Below, piece after piece: positions 1 through 7,183 of a stretch of 10,806 nucleotides of DNA. The DNA is from Bacteroidaceae bacterium. GTDB taxonomy: Bacteria > Bacteroidota > Bacteroidia > Bacteroidales > Bacteroidaceae. How positions within the stretch are numbered: the stretch's first letter is position 1; the number at the start of each line of letters is the position of its first letter. Location of the stretch: assembly GCA_024695315.1 (NCBI GenBank), contig JAILIJ010000021.1, positions 1 to 10,806 of the forward strand, written 5' to 3'. Under the pieces are notes generated by a model. That model did not search any database, was not told the DNA's origin, and saw only the letters and a list, made by a program, of their open reading frames with translations. A program made the position numbers and the translations under genes.

Positions 1-102
1 GAAAAAGATGATGTGACATGCCTGGAATTGAAGAGAGTAAGTGGAAAAACTAGACTAAAGAAGATTGTCGTATACCATAGTTTAGCTGTTTCTGTAGACT
101 AG
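1..102 (+). CDS. Possible C-terminal fragment of an unrecognised protein
   Basis: Frame 1 is open from the window edge to a TAG at 100-102, giving 33 residues that include CLELKRVSGKTR and end in LAVSVD. The other two forward frames hit stops within the first dozen codons or so. The peptide is basic and ordinary in composition. The stop falls exactly where a hairpin begins (102-132), which fits the end of a gene running toward rfbB. I cannot assign a family from so short a piece, and an open frame of this length can arise by chance. Confidence 0.35.
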   Translation, partial: EKDDVTCLELKRVSGKTRLKKIVVYHSLAVSVD

Positions 103-180
103 AATTCCTTTTTATCTGTATAAAAAGAATTCCGAGAGTATGATAAAAATATCGGGAAGGTTTTCGTGTAAGAATTCCTT
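101..180. repeat. Imperfect hairpin plus repeated AGAATTCCTT words in the convergent spacer
   Basis: GAATTC at 102-107 and TTTTTAT at 109-115 pair with ATAAAAAGAATTC at 120-132, leaving C108 bulged and a CTGT loop. The 10-mer AGAATTCCTT occurs at 101-110 and again at 171-180. The core GAATTCC occurs three times (102-108, 127-133, 172-178). No T-run follows the first hairpin on either strand, so it is not a standard intrinsic terminator. It may help end the plus-strand gene or be a remnant of a small duplication. Confidence 0.5.
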
Positions 181-188
181 CCCGATAT
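143..188 (-). terminator. Rho-independent terminator of rfbB
   Basis: A perfect 12-base inverted repeat, ATATCGGGAAGG at 149-160 and CCTTCCCGATAT at 177-188, encloses a 16-base loop. Read on the minus strand, the stem runs straight into TTTTTATC, a U-tract. It begins 45 bases past the rfbB stop codon. On the plus strand no T-run follows, so it should work mainly for rfbB. Confidence 0.75.
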
Positions 189-232
189 GGTATGTGTAAA
201 ATTATTATTGTCTTTGAAGATGTACTTTGATA

Positions 233-1366
233 TTATCTATCTTTGTACATGCTGTCATAATACTTTTCGTATTCTCCACTGGTTATATTGTCCATCCAGT
301 CTTGATTTTCAAGGTACCATTTGACAGTTTTTTCGATACCTTCTTCAAATTGAAGTGATGGCTCCCAGCCTAGTTCTTTCTGCAATTTTGTAGAGTCGAT
401 GGCATAGCGGGCATCGTGTCCAAGACGGTCTGTAACATAAGTGATAAGATTCATATCTTCACCTTCCTTACGGCCGAGTAGACGGTCAACGGTGTTGATT
501 ACCACTTTTATGATATCAATATTCTTCCATTCGTTGAATCCTCCAATATTGTAAGTCTCAGCAATCTTTCCGTTGTGGAAAATGGTATCGATGGCACGTG
601 CATGGTCTTCTACAAATAGCCAGTCGCGTACATTTTCACCTTTACCATATACTGGAAGTGGCTTGCGGTGACGGATATTGTTGATGAAAAGTGGTATAAG
701 CTTCTCTGGGAACTGGTATGGTCCGTAGTTGTTAGAGCAGTTAGTTACGATTGTTGGCATTCCGTATGTGTCGTGGAATGCACGTACAAAGTGGTCGCTG
801 CTTGCCTTAGAAGCTGAATATGGAGAATGTGGATTATACTTAGTTGTCTCGTAGAAGAAATCCTTACCGTATGCTAAGTGGTGCTCAGAAGATGAGGCTG
901 TGGTTGTGAAAGGAGGTTTGATTCCTTCAGGATTTGTCATCTCAAGTGCTCCATACACTTCGTCTGTAGAGATGTGGTAGAATCGCTTACCTTCATATTT
1001 CTCAGGAAGTGACTCCCAATATAGTTTAGCTGCCTGAAGAAGTGAAAGCGTACCCATTACATTTGTGCGTGCAAATGTAAATGGATCCTTGATAGATCGG
1101 TCTACGTGTGACTCGGCTGCAAGGTGTATTATTCCGTCAATTTTTTCTTCTTGCATGAGTTTGTAGAAAGAATCGAAGTCGCAGATATCCATCTTGACAA
1201 ATTTGTAGTTGGGTTTACCTTCTATGTCTTTAAGATTCGCAAGGTTACCTGCATACGTAAGTTTATCAAGATTTATGATATTATATTGTGGATATTTGTT
1301 TACAAACAAGCGGACTACGTGTGAGCCAATGAAACCGGCTCCACCAGTAATAACAATATTCTTCAT
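233..1366 (-). CDS. rfbB: dTDP-glucose 4,6-dehydratase (RmlB/RfbB)
   Basis: This enzyme converts dTDP-glucose to dTDP-4-keto-6-deoxyglucose in the cytoplasm, the second step toward dTDP-rhamnose and other deoxysugars of surface polysaccharides. The 377-residue protein belongs to the extended short-chain dehydrogenase family. It has the NAD-binding glycine motif TGGAGFIGSH (7-16), HLAAESHVDRS (81-91), the catalytic T134-D135-E136 in STDEVYG and the YSASK pair Y183/K187. The segment NCSNNYGPYQFPEKLIPL (209-226) is typical of RmlB rather than of other epimerases. A stretch of about 40 residues between STDEVYG and YSASK (140-180) is longer than in enterobacterial RmlB, as I recall is usual in Bacteroidota. 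The ATG at 1366 puts the Rossmann motif at the very N-terminus, so the start is secure. The gene has its own promoter and terminator. The other rml genes are not in the window, so it stands apart from the xylan operon behind it. Confidence 0.95.
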   Translation of the reverse strand: MKNIVITGGAGFIGSHVVRLFVNKYPQYNIINLDKLTYAGNLANLKDIEGKPNYKFVKMDICDFDSFYKLMQEEKIDGIIHLAAESHVDRSIKDPFTFARTNVMGTLSLLQAAKLYWESLPEKYEGKRFYHISTDEVYGALEMTNPEGIKPPFTTTASSSEHHLAYGKDFFYETTKYNPHSPYSASKASSDHFVRAFHDTYGMPTIVTNCSNNYGPYQFPEKLIPLFINNIRHRKPLPVYGKGENVRDWLFVEDHARAIDTIFHNGKIAETYNIGGFNEWKNIDIIKVVINTVDRLLGRKEGEDMNLITYVTDRLGHDARYAIDSTKLQKELGWEPSLQFEEGIEKTVKWYLENQDWMDNITSGEYEKYYDSMYKDR

Positions 1367-1394
1367 ACTTATTATTGTGTGTATTTGAAAAAAT

Positions 1395-1408
1395 CTTTTG
1401 CAAAGATA
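1395..1408 (-). promoter_or_regulatory. rfbB promoter, Bacteroidota-type -7 element
   Basis: The minus strand reads TATCTTTG at 1408-1401, an exact match to the TAnnTTTG -7 consensus of the Bacteroidota primary sigma factor. It lies about 35 bases from the rfbB ATG, predicting a start near 1394-1397 and a leader of about 30 bases. I see no clear TTTG at the -33 position; that region is only AT-rich. Confidence 0.65.
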
Positions 1409-1497
1409 GGTAAAATAAATAATAAGTTTGCTTTTTAATCATTTATAATTTCCTTGGATTGTGATTTATGACATGTAATCTTGTTTTTGGGAGTGTG

Positions 1498-1538
1498 AAA
1501 AAGAAAGGAAAGTGACAGCTTTTGAACTATCACTTTCC
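1498..1538 (-). terminator. Rho-independent terminator of the xylan operon
   Basis: The inverted repeat GGAAAGTGA (1507-1515) / TCACTTTCC (1530-1538) can close further through AGTT/AGCT (minus strand, one G-U pair) around a four-base loop. On the minus strand the stem is followed by TTTCTTTTT, a U-rich tail. It sits 22 bases past the xylanase stop codon and upstream of the rfbB promoter, so it separates the two transcription units. Confidence 0.8.
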
Positions 1539-1560
1539 AAAAAATATTTATTCTACATCA

Positions 1561-3972
1561 TTAGAAGTTTGCAGTATTGTTTTTATTGTAGTAGGTCTTA
1601 TAATCTTCACCTGTGAACTTGAGTCCGATATCTTCGCCGGCTATACCATCGCATACTCCCTTGTATGCCCATTTACGAAGATAATTAGAATCCCAAAGGT
1701 TAGGTGACTCGTCTGGAAGCCAATATTTATGCTCATCGGCATTGTCGGATAATGTCCAGATTGTGATTCCTGACTGCTGAGCCTCAGGTACAATCCTCTT
1801 ATAAGATTCGAATACTCGACGATATGCTTCGAACTGTGCTTGGAGTTGGTTCGTAGAAGGTGTGGCTGTTCCGAGTGAGATATCAAGCTCTGTGATGCGA
1901 ACAAGCTTACCTGTGGCAGCAAGGTCTGTGAGAGAAGCATCAACTTGTTCCATGAAGGCTTCAATCTGAGCATCGAAGGACTCGTCTGCGCTAACATCGA
2001 GTGTAAGGTGACATTGTGTGCCAAGACCGTCGACAACGATTTCTCCAGCCTTTGCATCTATGTCTTTTGCAAATTCTATAAATGCAGCACGTTTAGCTGG
2101 TGATGTTTCCAAGTTGTAGTCATTTATGAATAGCTTTGTGTTAGGCAAGTATTTGCGTGCCATCTTGAAAGCTTGTGCAGCATAGTCATCGCCGATGTAG
2201 TATCCCCAGTACCAGTGTCCGTCAGCCCAGTTGAGTGTTAGACCACCGTCTTCAGTTTCTGTAGGGGTGCTATCGTAGATAACATTTCCATCATCATCCT
2301 TCGTTGTGCCACCAAAAATGTTGTTGAGTCCGCGAGGCAGATTTGTTCCGTCTGCTATTGCTTCATTAACCACATCATATCCGTATGGTGTTACACCTTT
2401 TTCAGTAAGATGTTCAGAAACGCCCTTTATCCAAGATTCCATTGCTCCAAGCATGGCTGCACGTTTCTCTTCGGCAGTCTTAGACACGAAGTAAGTGCGT
2501 GATTTGTGTATGCCTTTATATTTATTGGCCTTACGTACAATCTTGTAAGCAGCTTTGACTTCGCTTGACTGGTCTTTTGCAGGACCAAACTTAATATTGT
2601 CGATATAGTAGTCAGCAGCTACGGCGCCAAAGTTGAAGATTATTCTGTTTGCATCTTCTGGCGATGGTGTGAACTCAAATTCGTAGAGTGCCCATTCTGT
2701 ACCAATATTGAAGGTATTATATCCGCCCTGTGAGCCGTACGTCTCACTGTTCTGATACTGGAATTGAAGTGCGCCAGATGCAGAAGAACACTTTGCATAG
2801 AATTGTAGGATATACTTCTTTGTATTATCGAGTGGGGTGCTGAAAGTATATGCACACTGTGCAGACCAGTTGTCGGCATCAGTTGGGTTGTTGAGGTGTA
2901 GACAGTATTCAGAATCATTGTATCCAGGTGCGGCAGCTTCACTTGAAGAACTGTTACCCCATGAACCCCATGAGCCTTTTGTTCCACCTTCAAAGTCGAA
3001 GTCATCACCTCCGAGAACAGATTCCATTGGGTCTTCAACCTTAGTACCGAATTCGATGTTGTCTATCCAGTATTCAGCAGCTACAGCACCGAAATTAAGG
3101 AGTATTCTGTTTGCATCTTCTGGCTCAGGTGTGAAAGAAAATTCGTACTGTGTCCAATCTGTTGTAATATTGAACGTGTTGTATCCACCTTGTGAACCGT
3201 AAGTCTCGCTATTTTGATACTGGAACTGTAGTGCTCCAGCACCAGATGTAGACTTAGCCCAAAAACGAATTGTATATTCTGTGTTAGGGTCGAGAGGTTC
3301 GCTGAAAGTGTAAGCGCATTGTGCAGACCAGTTGTTAGCATCTGTAGGATTTGTAAGATGCATACAATATTCAGAGTCTTTTCCTGGATTTGCTGCATCT
3401 TTAGTCGAACTATTACCCCATGCTCCCCAGCTACCTGTTGTTCCACCTTCGAAATCGCTATCATCACCCGACAATACAGATTTAATATCAGAATCTGTTT
3501 CGATGACCATTGTAGGGGCTATAAGTGATTTTAGATATGCAGAACGTTGTTGAGTATGCCAAATGAAGTTGTGACCGTAGAGCTGTATGTTATTGGCATT
3601 CATTACGGCGAGCATAGTGTCTACAGTCGCGAAATTCAGCGCACCAGCGTTAGTTACTATAGCATCATGCTTCATGGCATTTCCAGGTGTTGCCATTTGG
3701 AAATTCGCATTGACAAGATCCTGATAAGTTCCACCAGCGACATACAAGTCTGCTCCAAATCCGATACCTACTTTCATGTTCGGAGTGTATTGCTCTGAGT
3801 ATGTCTTTATGTCGTCGTAGTTAGCTATTACCTCCTTGACGGCGAGTGGTATTTCTGCCAATGTGACGTTGCCTTCATTGGCAGGCTTACTCCATTCCCA
3901 TGCTTGTTCTTCACAGCTTGTGAGAATCATGGCTGCGGATAAGGCAGGAAGAATATAATTTGTGTATTTCAT
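1561..3972 (-). CDS. xyn10C: Surface GH10 endo-1,4-beta-xylanase with two inserted CBM4/9-like modules
   Basis: A predicted outer-surface lipoprotein of 803 residues that cleaves internal beta-1,4 bonds of xylan with retention of configuration. The signal peptide ends in LTSC (C20, then EE). The GH10 barrel is in two parts. The first, about 45-160, includes TPGNAMK (95-101) and YGHNFIWH (132-139). The second, about 470-775, includes the acid/base E537 in DVVNEA, NDYN (617-620), GTQCH (651-655), the nucleophile E695 in ITELD and W739 in TIWTLSD. Between them are two tandem beta-sandwich modules (about 165-309 and 318-463) that resemble CBM4/9. This split design is known from Prevotella bryantii Xyn10C and its Bacteroides relatives. 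All catalytic residues are present and there is no frameshift. It is the last gene of the operon, 25 bases after the SGBP gene. The ATG at 3972 is the only start that gives a lipoprotein signal. The name is assigned from architecture and gene order. Confidence 0.93.
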   Translation of the reverse strand: MKYTNYILPALSAAMILTSCEEQAWEWSKPANEGNVTLAEIPLAVKEVIANYDDIKTYSEQYTPNMKVGIGFGADLYVAGGTYQDLVNANFQMATPGNAMKHDAIVTNAGALNFATVDTMLAVMNANNIQLYGHNFIWHTQQRSAYLKSLIAPTMVIETDSDIKSVLSGDDSDFEGGTTGSWGAWGNSSTKDAANPGKDSEYCMHLTNPTDANNWSAQCAYTFSEPLDPNTEYTIRFWAKSTSGAGALQFQYQNSETYGSQGGYNTFNITTDWTQYEFSFTPEPEDANRILLNFGAVAAEYWIDNIEFGTKVEDPMESVLGGDDFDFEGGTKGSWGSWGNSSSSEAAAPGYNDSEYCLHLNNPTDADNWSAQCAYTFSTPLDNTKKYILQFYAKCSSASGALQFQYQNSETYGSQGGYNTFNIGTEWALYEFEFTPSPEDANRIIFNFGAVAADYYIDNIKFGPAKDQSSEVKAAYKIVRKANKYKGIHKSRTYFVSKTAEEKRAAMLGAMESWIKGVSEHLTEKGVTPYGYDVVNEAIADGTNLPRGLNNIFGGTTKDDDGNVIYDSTPTETEDGGLTLNWADGHWYWGYYIGDDYAAQAFKMARKYLPNTKLFINDYNLETSPAKRAAFIEFAKDIDAKAGEIVVDGLGTQCHLTLDVSADESFDAQIEAFMEQVDASLTDLAATGKLVRITELDISLGTATPSTNQLQAQFEAYRRVFESYKRIVPEAQQSGITIWTLSDNADEHKYWLPDESPNLWDSNYLRKWAYKGVCDGIAGEDIGLKFTGEDYKTYYNKNNTANF
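2584..3021 (-). repeat. Second CBM4/9-like module of the xylanase (internal tandem copy)
   Basis: Residues 318-463 of the xylanase, from SVLGGDD to IDNIKFG. My hand alignment puts it at about 75% identity with the module encoded at 3046-3480, with one residue of length difference. It keeps W363-region motifs such as NWSAQCAYTF and ends in the YIDNI strand typical of CBM4/9 jelly rolls. Relative to module 1, W238 and W302 are replaced by Y392 and Y456. Confidence 0.8.
3046..3480 (-). repeat. First CBM4/9-like module of the xylanase (internal tandem copy)
   Basis: Residues 165-309, from SVLSGDD to IDNIEFG, joined to the second module by a short linker (KVEDPME). It opens with SDFEGG and closes with YWIDNIEFG, the usual edges of a CBM4/9 fold. 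It probably binds xylan chains and holds the catalytic domain on the polymer. The assignment rests on fold-type motifs and on the known architecture of related xylanases. Confidence 0.8.
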
Positions 3973-3997
3973 ATAGTTCTTTTTCTTTTATTAAATA

Positions 3998-5395
3998 TTA
4001 TTCTTCAGGAAAGTCAGAAACGGTGATGGCAGTACAAGGTACGAGACGCAGATTGTCGATGTAAACCTTGTTTGTGAATACAGAAGAAGGATATTCAACG
4101 CCGTCAACAGTGATGTCGCTGTTTACGAATCCGAATCCGAAGTTCTTGTATGAAGCACTATTGCGGTCGGTTACAATTTCCTCGAATGTAGGTTCCAGGT
4201 CATCTTCTATTTCGTTGGTATATTTGCTAAATTTTGACAGCGGAATAGTAACTGTTTGCCATCCATCAGTCTTGAAAGGTACGACTTCACCGTCAACAAT
4301 CCAAGGAACCCATACATAGGTTTGAGTGCTTGAACTCTTAGATTCGTCGGATCCATAACCGTTGAAACTTACGTTGTTTTGTGCAGAAATCTGAAGCTGA
4401 CCGGTACCAGTCCATTCTGTAGGGCAATAGATGTCAAACTGTAGAGCAATTTCTGATAGTGGAGTAGTAGATTCAAAAAGTCCTGTGCCTTCGGTCATCA
4501 TCCATGTCCAGTCGTCAGCATCATTATCATTTCCAGCTGTCCACCATTCTGTAGCACGAGTCTTTCCGGCGGCGATACCGCCATTGTCAATAAGTCTTTG
4601 TGGTACAAGCATTGCCACGTTTCCTCGTCCGCTGTTGAGTGGATCTGTTACTAAGTCTTCATCGTTACACATTGATCCAGTTTCGCTCCAGCTCCAGAAT
4701 CCTTGTGTTCCGAGTCCATCATAGTCGATGATATAGCATGTATTCTCGTTGAAGTATGCTGGTGACTTGGCTGTTCCGTTTGCACCTACACTTGTGATAG
4801 AACCGCTTTGAGTTTCTCCCTCTGGCATTACGAATGAGAACCATTCTCCGTCTTCGTCAGATGTAATGTCTGTGATGACAGTGCCAGAAGGTAATGTTAC
4901 ACTTGTAGTCTCATGTAGGTTGGCACCATTAACAACTACAGTTTCTCCAGCCTTAGGAAGAGTACAACTTATACTCTCTATAGAAGGTGAAGAGGCACGA
5001 ATTGTAAAATTGTATGTGTATGAAGTGCCATCTTTTACAAACTGAATTGTGTTACGTACATCTTCGCTTGCGTCAACAACAGGGATTTTGTTTGTTAGAG
5101 TCACCCATACATTGTTGTCGGTCATCAGCGCATTATTAAAGTACGTATCGTAGCCGTTTACGTAGATGTGGCGTAGTCCGTTGAACCCTTTACCCTGAAT
5201 GCGGATCGTTTGTCCAAGACGAGCAAAATCTACCTCCCTGTTGTGTACTGTTGCTGTTGATGCGGCATCCTGAAGGAAAACCTTATCAACTGTTATTGCT
5301 GTGCTGCCAAAGTCTTCGTCCTCGCTACATGATGTTGTTATCATCAAGGAAGAGAGTGCTGCTGCGGCAAGCATTGTATATTTTATGCTTTTCAT
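3998..5395 (-). CDS. xusE: IPT/TIG surface glycan-binding lipoprotein (XusE-type SGBP)
   Basis: Predicted surface lipoprotein of 465 residues that binds xylan outside the cell and passes it to the SusC/SusD complex. It has no enzymatic motif. I start it at the ATG at 5395, not at the TTG at 5425: from 5395 the protein begins MKSIKY, followed by a hydrophobic stretch and the lipobox ITTSC (C23, then SEDED), whereas the longer form adds ten polar residues ahead of the signal. After the anchor come two IPT/TIG-like immunoglobulin folds (about 35-135, with GQTIRIQGKGF; and 136-218, with GETVVVNGANL). A C-terminal domain (about 220-455) is rich in aromatic residues: W234/W236, W284/W285, W296/W298, W362/W365 and W379. 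It resembles the SGBP-B glycan-binding domain and ends in a YIDNLRLVP strand. The gap to the SusD stop is 30 bases. The name xusE is by position and domain type. Confidence 0.85.
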   Translation of the reverse strand: MKSIKYTMLAAAALSSLMITTSCSEDEDFGSTAITVDKVFLQDAASTATVHNREVDFARLGQTIRIQGKGFNGLRHIYVNGYDTYFNNALMTDNNVWVTLTNKIPVVDASEDVRNTIQFVKDGTSYTYNFTIRASSPSIESISCTLPKAGETVVVNGANLHETTSVTLPSGTVITDITSDEDGEWFSFVMPEGETQSGSITSVGANGTAKSPAYFNENTCYIIDYDGLGTQGFWSWSETGSMCNDEDLVTDPLNSGRGNVAMLVPQRLIDNGGIAAGKTRATEWWTAGNDNDADDWTWMMTEGTGLFESTTPLSEIALQFDIYCPTEWTGTGQLQISAQNNVSFNGYGSDESKSSSTQTYVWVPWIVDGEVVPFKTDGWQTVTIPLSKFSKYTNEIEDDLEPTFEEIVTDRNSASYKNFGFGFVNSDITVDGVEYPSSVFTNKVYIDNLRLVPCTAITVSDFPEE

Positions 5396-5425
5396 AAATC
5401 TATCTGTTTTAATTCTTTTGAACAA

Positions 5426-7171
5426 TTAAAAGAGTTCACTTTCTTCTACTTCACGAGCTGGGAACTCGTATGGAGTTACGTTGTCGTGAGATAGCATAGG
5501 GTCTTTAGCCTGATCAGTTGCAGGATAAGGAAGTAACATGCTCTTTTCTGTTGCTGTTGACACTCCAGCTCCTGGTGCTACATAGTTTTCGCTCAGTTCG
5601 TATGTCTTTGTACTTGCTGTGTAGTAGCTTGCATTACGATTCTGATTGTTCATGTAGTTGATAACTTCTTGCTGCTGGTAGTAGCCTCTGCGAACAAGAT
5701 CGTACCAGTACTGACCTTCAAAAGCAAATTCTATGCGTCGTTCATAACGAAGGTCTTCGTATGTTATGCTGCTCTTAGTAGGCATTCCAGCACGTTCACG
5801 AACTTTGTTGTAGTACTTGAGGGCAGTCTCGTCTGAAGTAGAGGCATCGTTGCCAAGGATAGCTTCTGCAAGGTTAAGATAAACCTCAGCAAGTCGTAGC
5901 ATGTGAGTGTTGATGCCTGAAGACTGCTTATAGCTTATTCCGTTGTCTGCATTAGTACCTGTGACATACTTCTTGATGTTGGCTCCCTGGCTGCCAGGAT
6001 TGTCATCAACTCCGTATGTGTATCCTCCATTTTTCTGGTTCAACTCAGGATAGTATTCGTTGAGCCATGCGCAAGAGAAATGTTTGCGGATGAGGTCCTG
6101 TGAGTCATATTCGCACCATAGGTCCCAAGAGCAATATGTAGCTCCTCCCCAGTTTGTTCCATCACAAACAGAAGTTGACCATCCAAAGAAAGCAGTAATC
6201 TGTTGAGTGCATCCCCATCCAACAGCATCTGTTGAACCAGTAATCCAATGTAACTGGAAAAGTGACTCTGAAGAGTTGTTTGCATTACCTTCGATAGGGT
6301 AGCATGGAGCTGCTCCACTCATAGAAATAGTTGAGAACAAAGAACCATAGTTTGTCTCAAGTTGACCATCATATTCATCACAAACTTTAAGTGCAGCTTT
6401 TTTTGCAAGATCAAGATAGTAGGTATTGCGTACACCTCGGTTGAAGTTTGTAACAATTTCGTCTTGGCTACCATTGTACTGACCTTCCTTAATGAGTCCG
6501 GCCATGGAGAGATACATACGTGACAGCATACCGTAAGCGCTATACTTATTCACGAATCCTGTGACAGACGATTTCGTATTAAGATATTTAGCTGCGTATT
6601 CCATATCGCGGATGGCAAATTCCATGACGTCAGCCTGTCGATAAGGAGCTAATGTTGCATAATTGTTGATGATTGCCGAAGTGTTAGTGTAGATTATGGC
6701 ATCGCCCCAAAGAGAAGCTATGTACCAATAAGCTACTCCGCGCATGAATCTTGCTTGTGCTATTCCCTGGATTTTTGCCTCTTCTGACACGTTTGATGCA
6801 GAATAGCCTTTGATGTTGTTGATAACATTATTTGACTGTGCTACTACTGAGTACAAAGAATTCCAAGCATCATTCAAACCATCGGTGAGAGCAGTCTCGT
6901 TCAGGTTTGTATAAGGGTAGATGTAGTCAGAATACTGTGCGGTGATGTTATTAGCTCGTCCATCACCCATACCATAGTAGAACTTGTTGTTAAAGTCAGC
7001 CCACACGTAGTTGTAAAGTGGGTATATTGCCTTTTCTATCGCCTCGTTGGAGTCGAAGAATGTTTCCTGATTGATGCTTGTTGTGTTTTGTTGCTCCAGG
7101 AAACTGTCAGAGCAACTTCCGAGTGTAAAGCTGCCTGCAAGAGCAATTGTATATAGCGTTATTTTTTTCAT
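5426..7171 (-). CDS. xusD: SusD/RagB-family outer-membrane glycan-binding lipoprotein
   Basis: The extracellular lid of a SusC-type transporter: it captures oligosaccharides, here probably xylo-oligosaccharides, and delivers them to the pore. The 581-residue protein has a signal peptide ending LGSC (C20, then SDSFLEQ). The N-terminal SusD-like region includes AWNSLYSVVAQSNNVI (102-117) and ARFMRGVAYWYIASLWGD (140-157). The C-terminal RagB/SusD domain has LRLAEVYLNLAEA (425-437), YNKVRERAGMP (454-464), LRYERRIEFAFEGQYWYDL (474-492) and the late LLPYP (546-550). All are hallmark segments of the family and the length is typical. W315-region and other aromatics (W309, W319, W331, W341, W349, W352) cluster in the variable middle, where sugar-binding residues usually lie. 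The gene starts 12 bases after the susC stop, so the two are surely co-transcribed. The name xusD is by gene order; a xusB-type paralogue cannot be excluded. Confidence 0.92.
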   Translation of the reverse strand: MKKITLYTIALAGSFTLGSCSDSFLEQQNTTSINQETFFDSNEAIEKAIYPLYNYVWADFNNKFYYGMGDGRANNITAQYSDYIYPYTNLNETALTDGLNDAWNSLYSVVAQSNNVINNIKGYSASNVSEEAKIQGIAQARFMRGVAYWYIASLWGDAIIYTNTSAIINNYATLAPYRQADVMEFAIRDMEYAAKYLNTKSSVTGFVNKYSAYGMLSRMYLSMAGLIKEGQYNGSQDEIVTNFNRGVRNTYYLDLAKKAALKVCDEYDGQLETNYGSLFSTISMSGAAPCYPIEGNANNSSESLFQLHWITGSTDAVGWGCTQQITAFFGWSTSVCDGTNWGGATYCSWDLWCEYDSQDLIRKHFSCAWLNEYYPELNQKNGGYTYGVDDNPGSQGANIKKYVTGTNADNGISYKQSSGINTHMLRLAEVYLNLAEAILGNDASTSDETALKYYNKVRERAGMPTKSSITYEDLRYERRIEFAFEGQYWYDLVRRGYYQQQEVINYMNNQNRNASYYTASTKTYELSENYVAPGAGVSTATEKSMLLPYPATDQAKDPMLSHDNVTPYEFPAREVEESELF

Positions 7172-7183
7172 AGTGATAAGTTT

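Noticed and set aside
1367..1560. Small gene between rfbB and the xylanase
   Set aside because: The spacer is accounted for by the rfbB leader and promoter and by the operon terminator; the only open frame there extends into the xylanase antisense strand.
2837..3553. Several plus-strand and alternative minus-strand open frames across the xylanase binding modules
   Set aside because: They overlap a protein-like reading frame with clear family motifs. Similar frames recur in both modules only because the DNA is an internal duplication, and their translations show no domain features.
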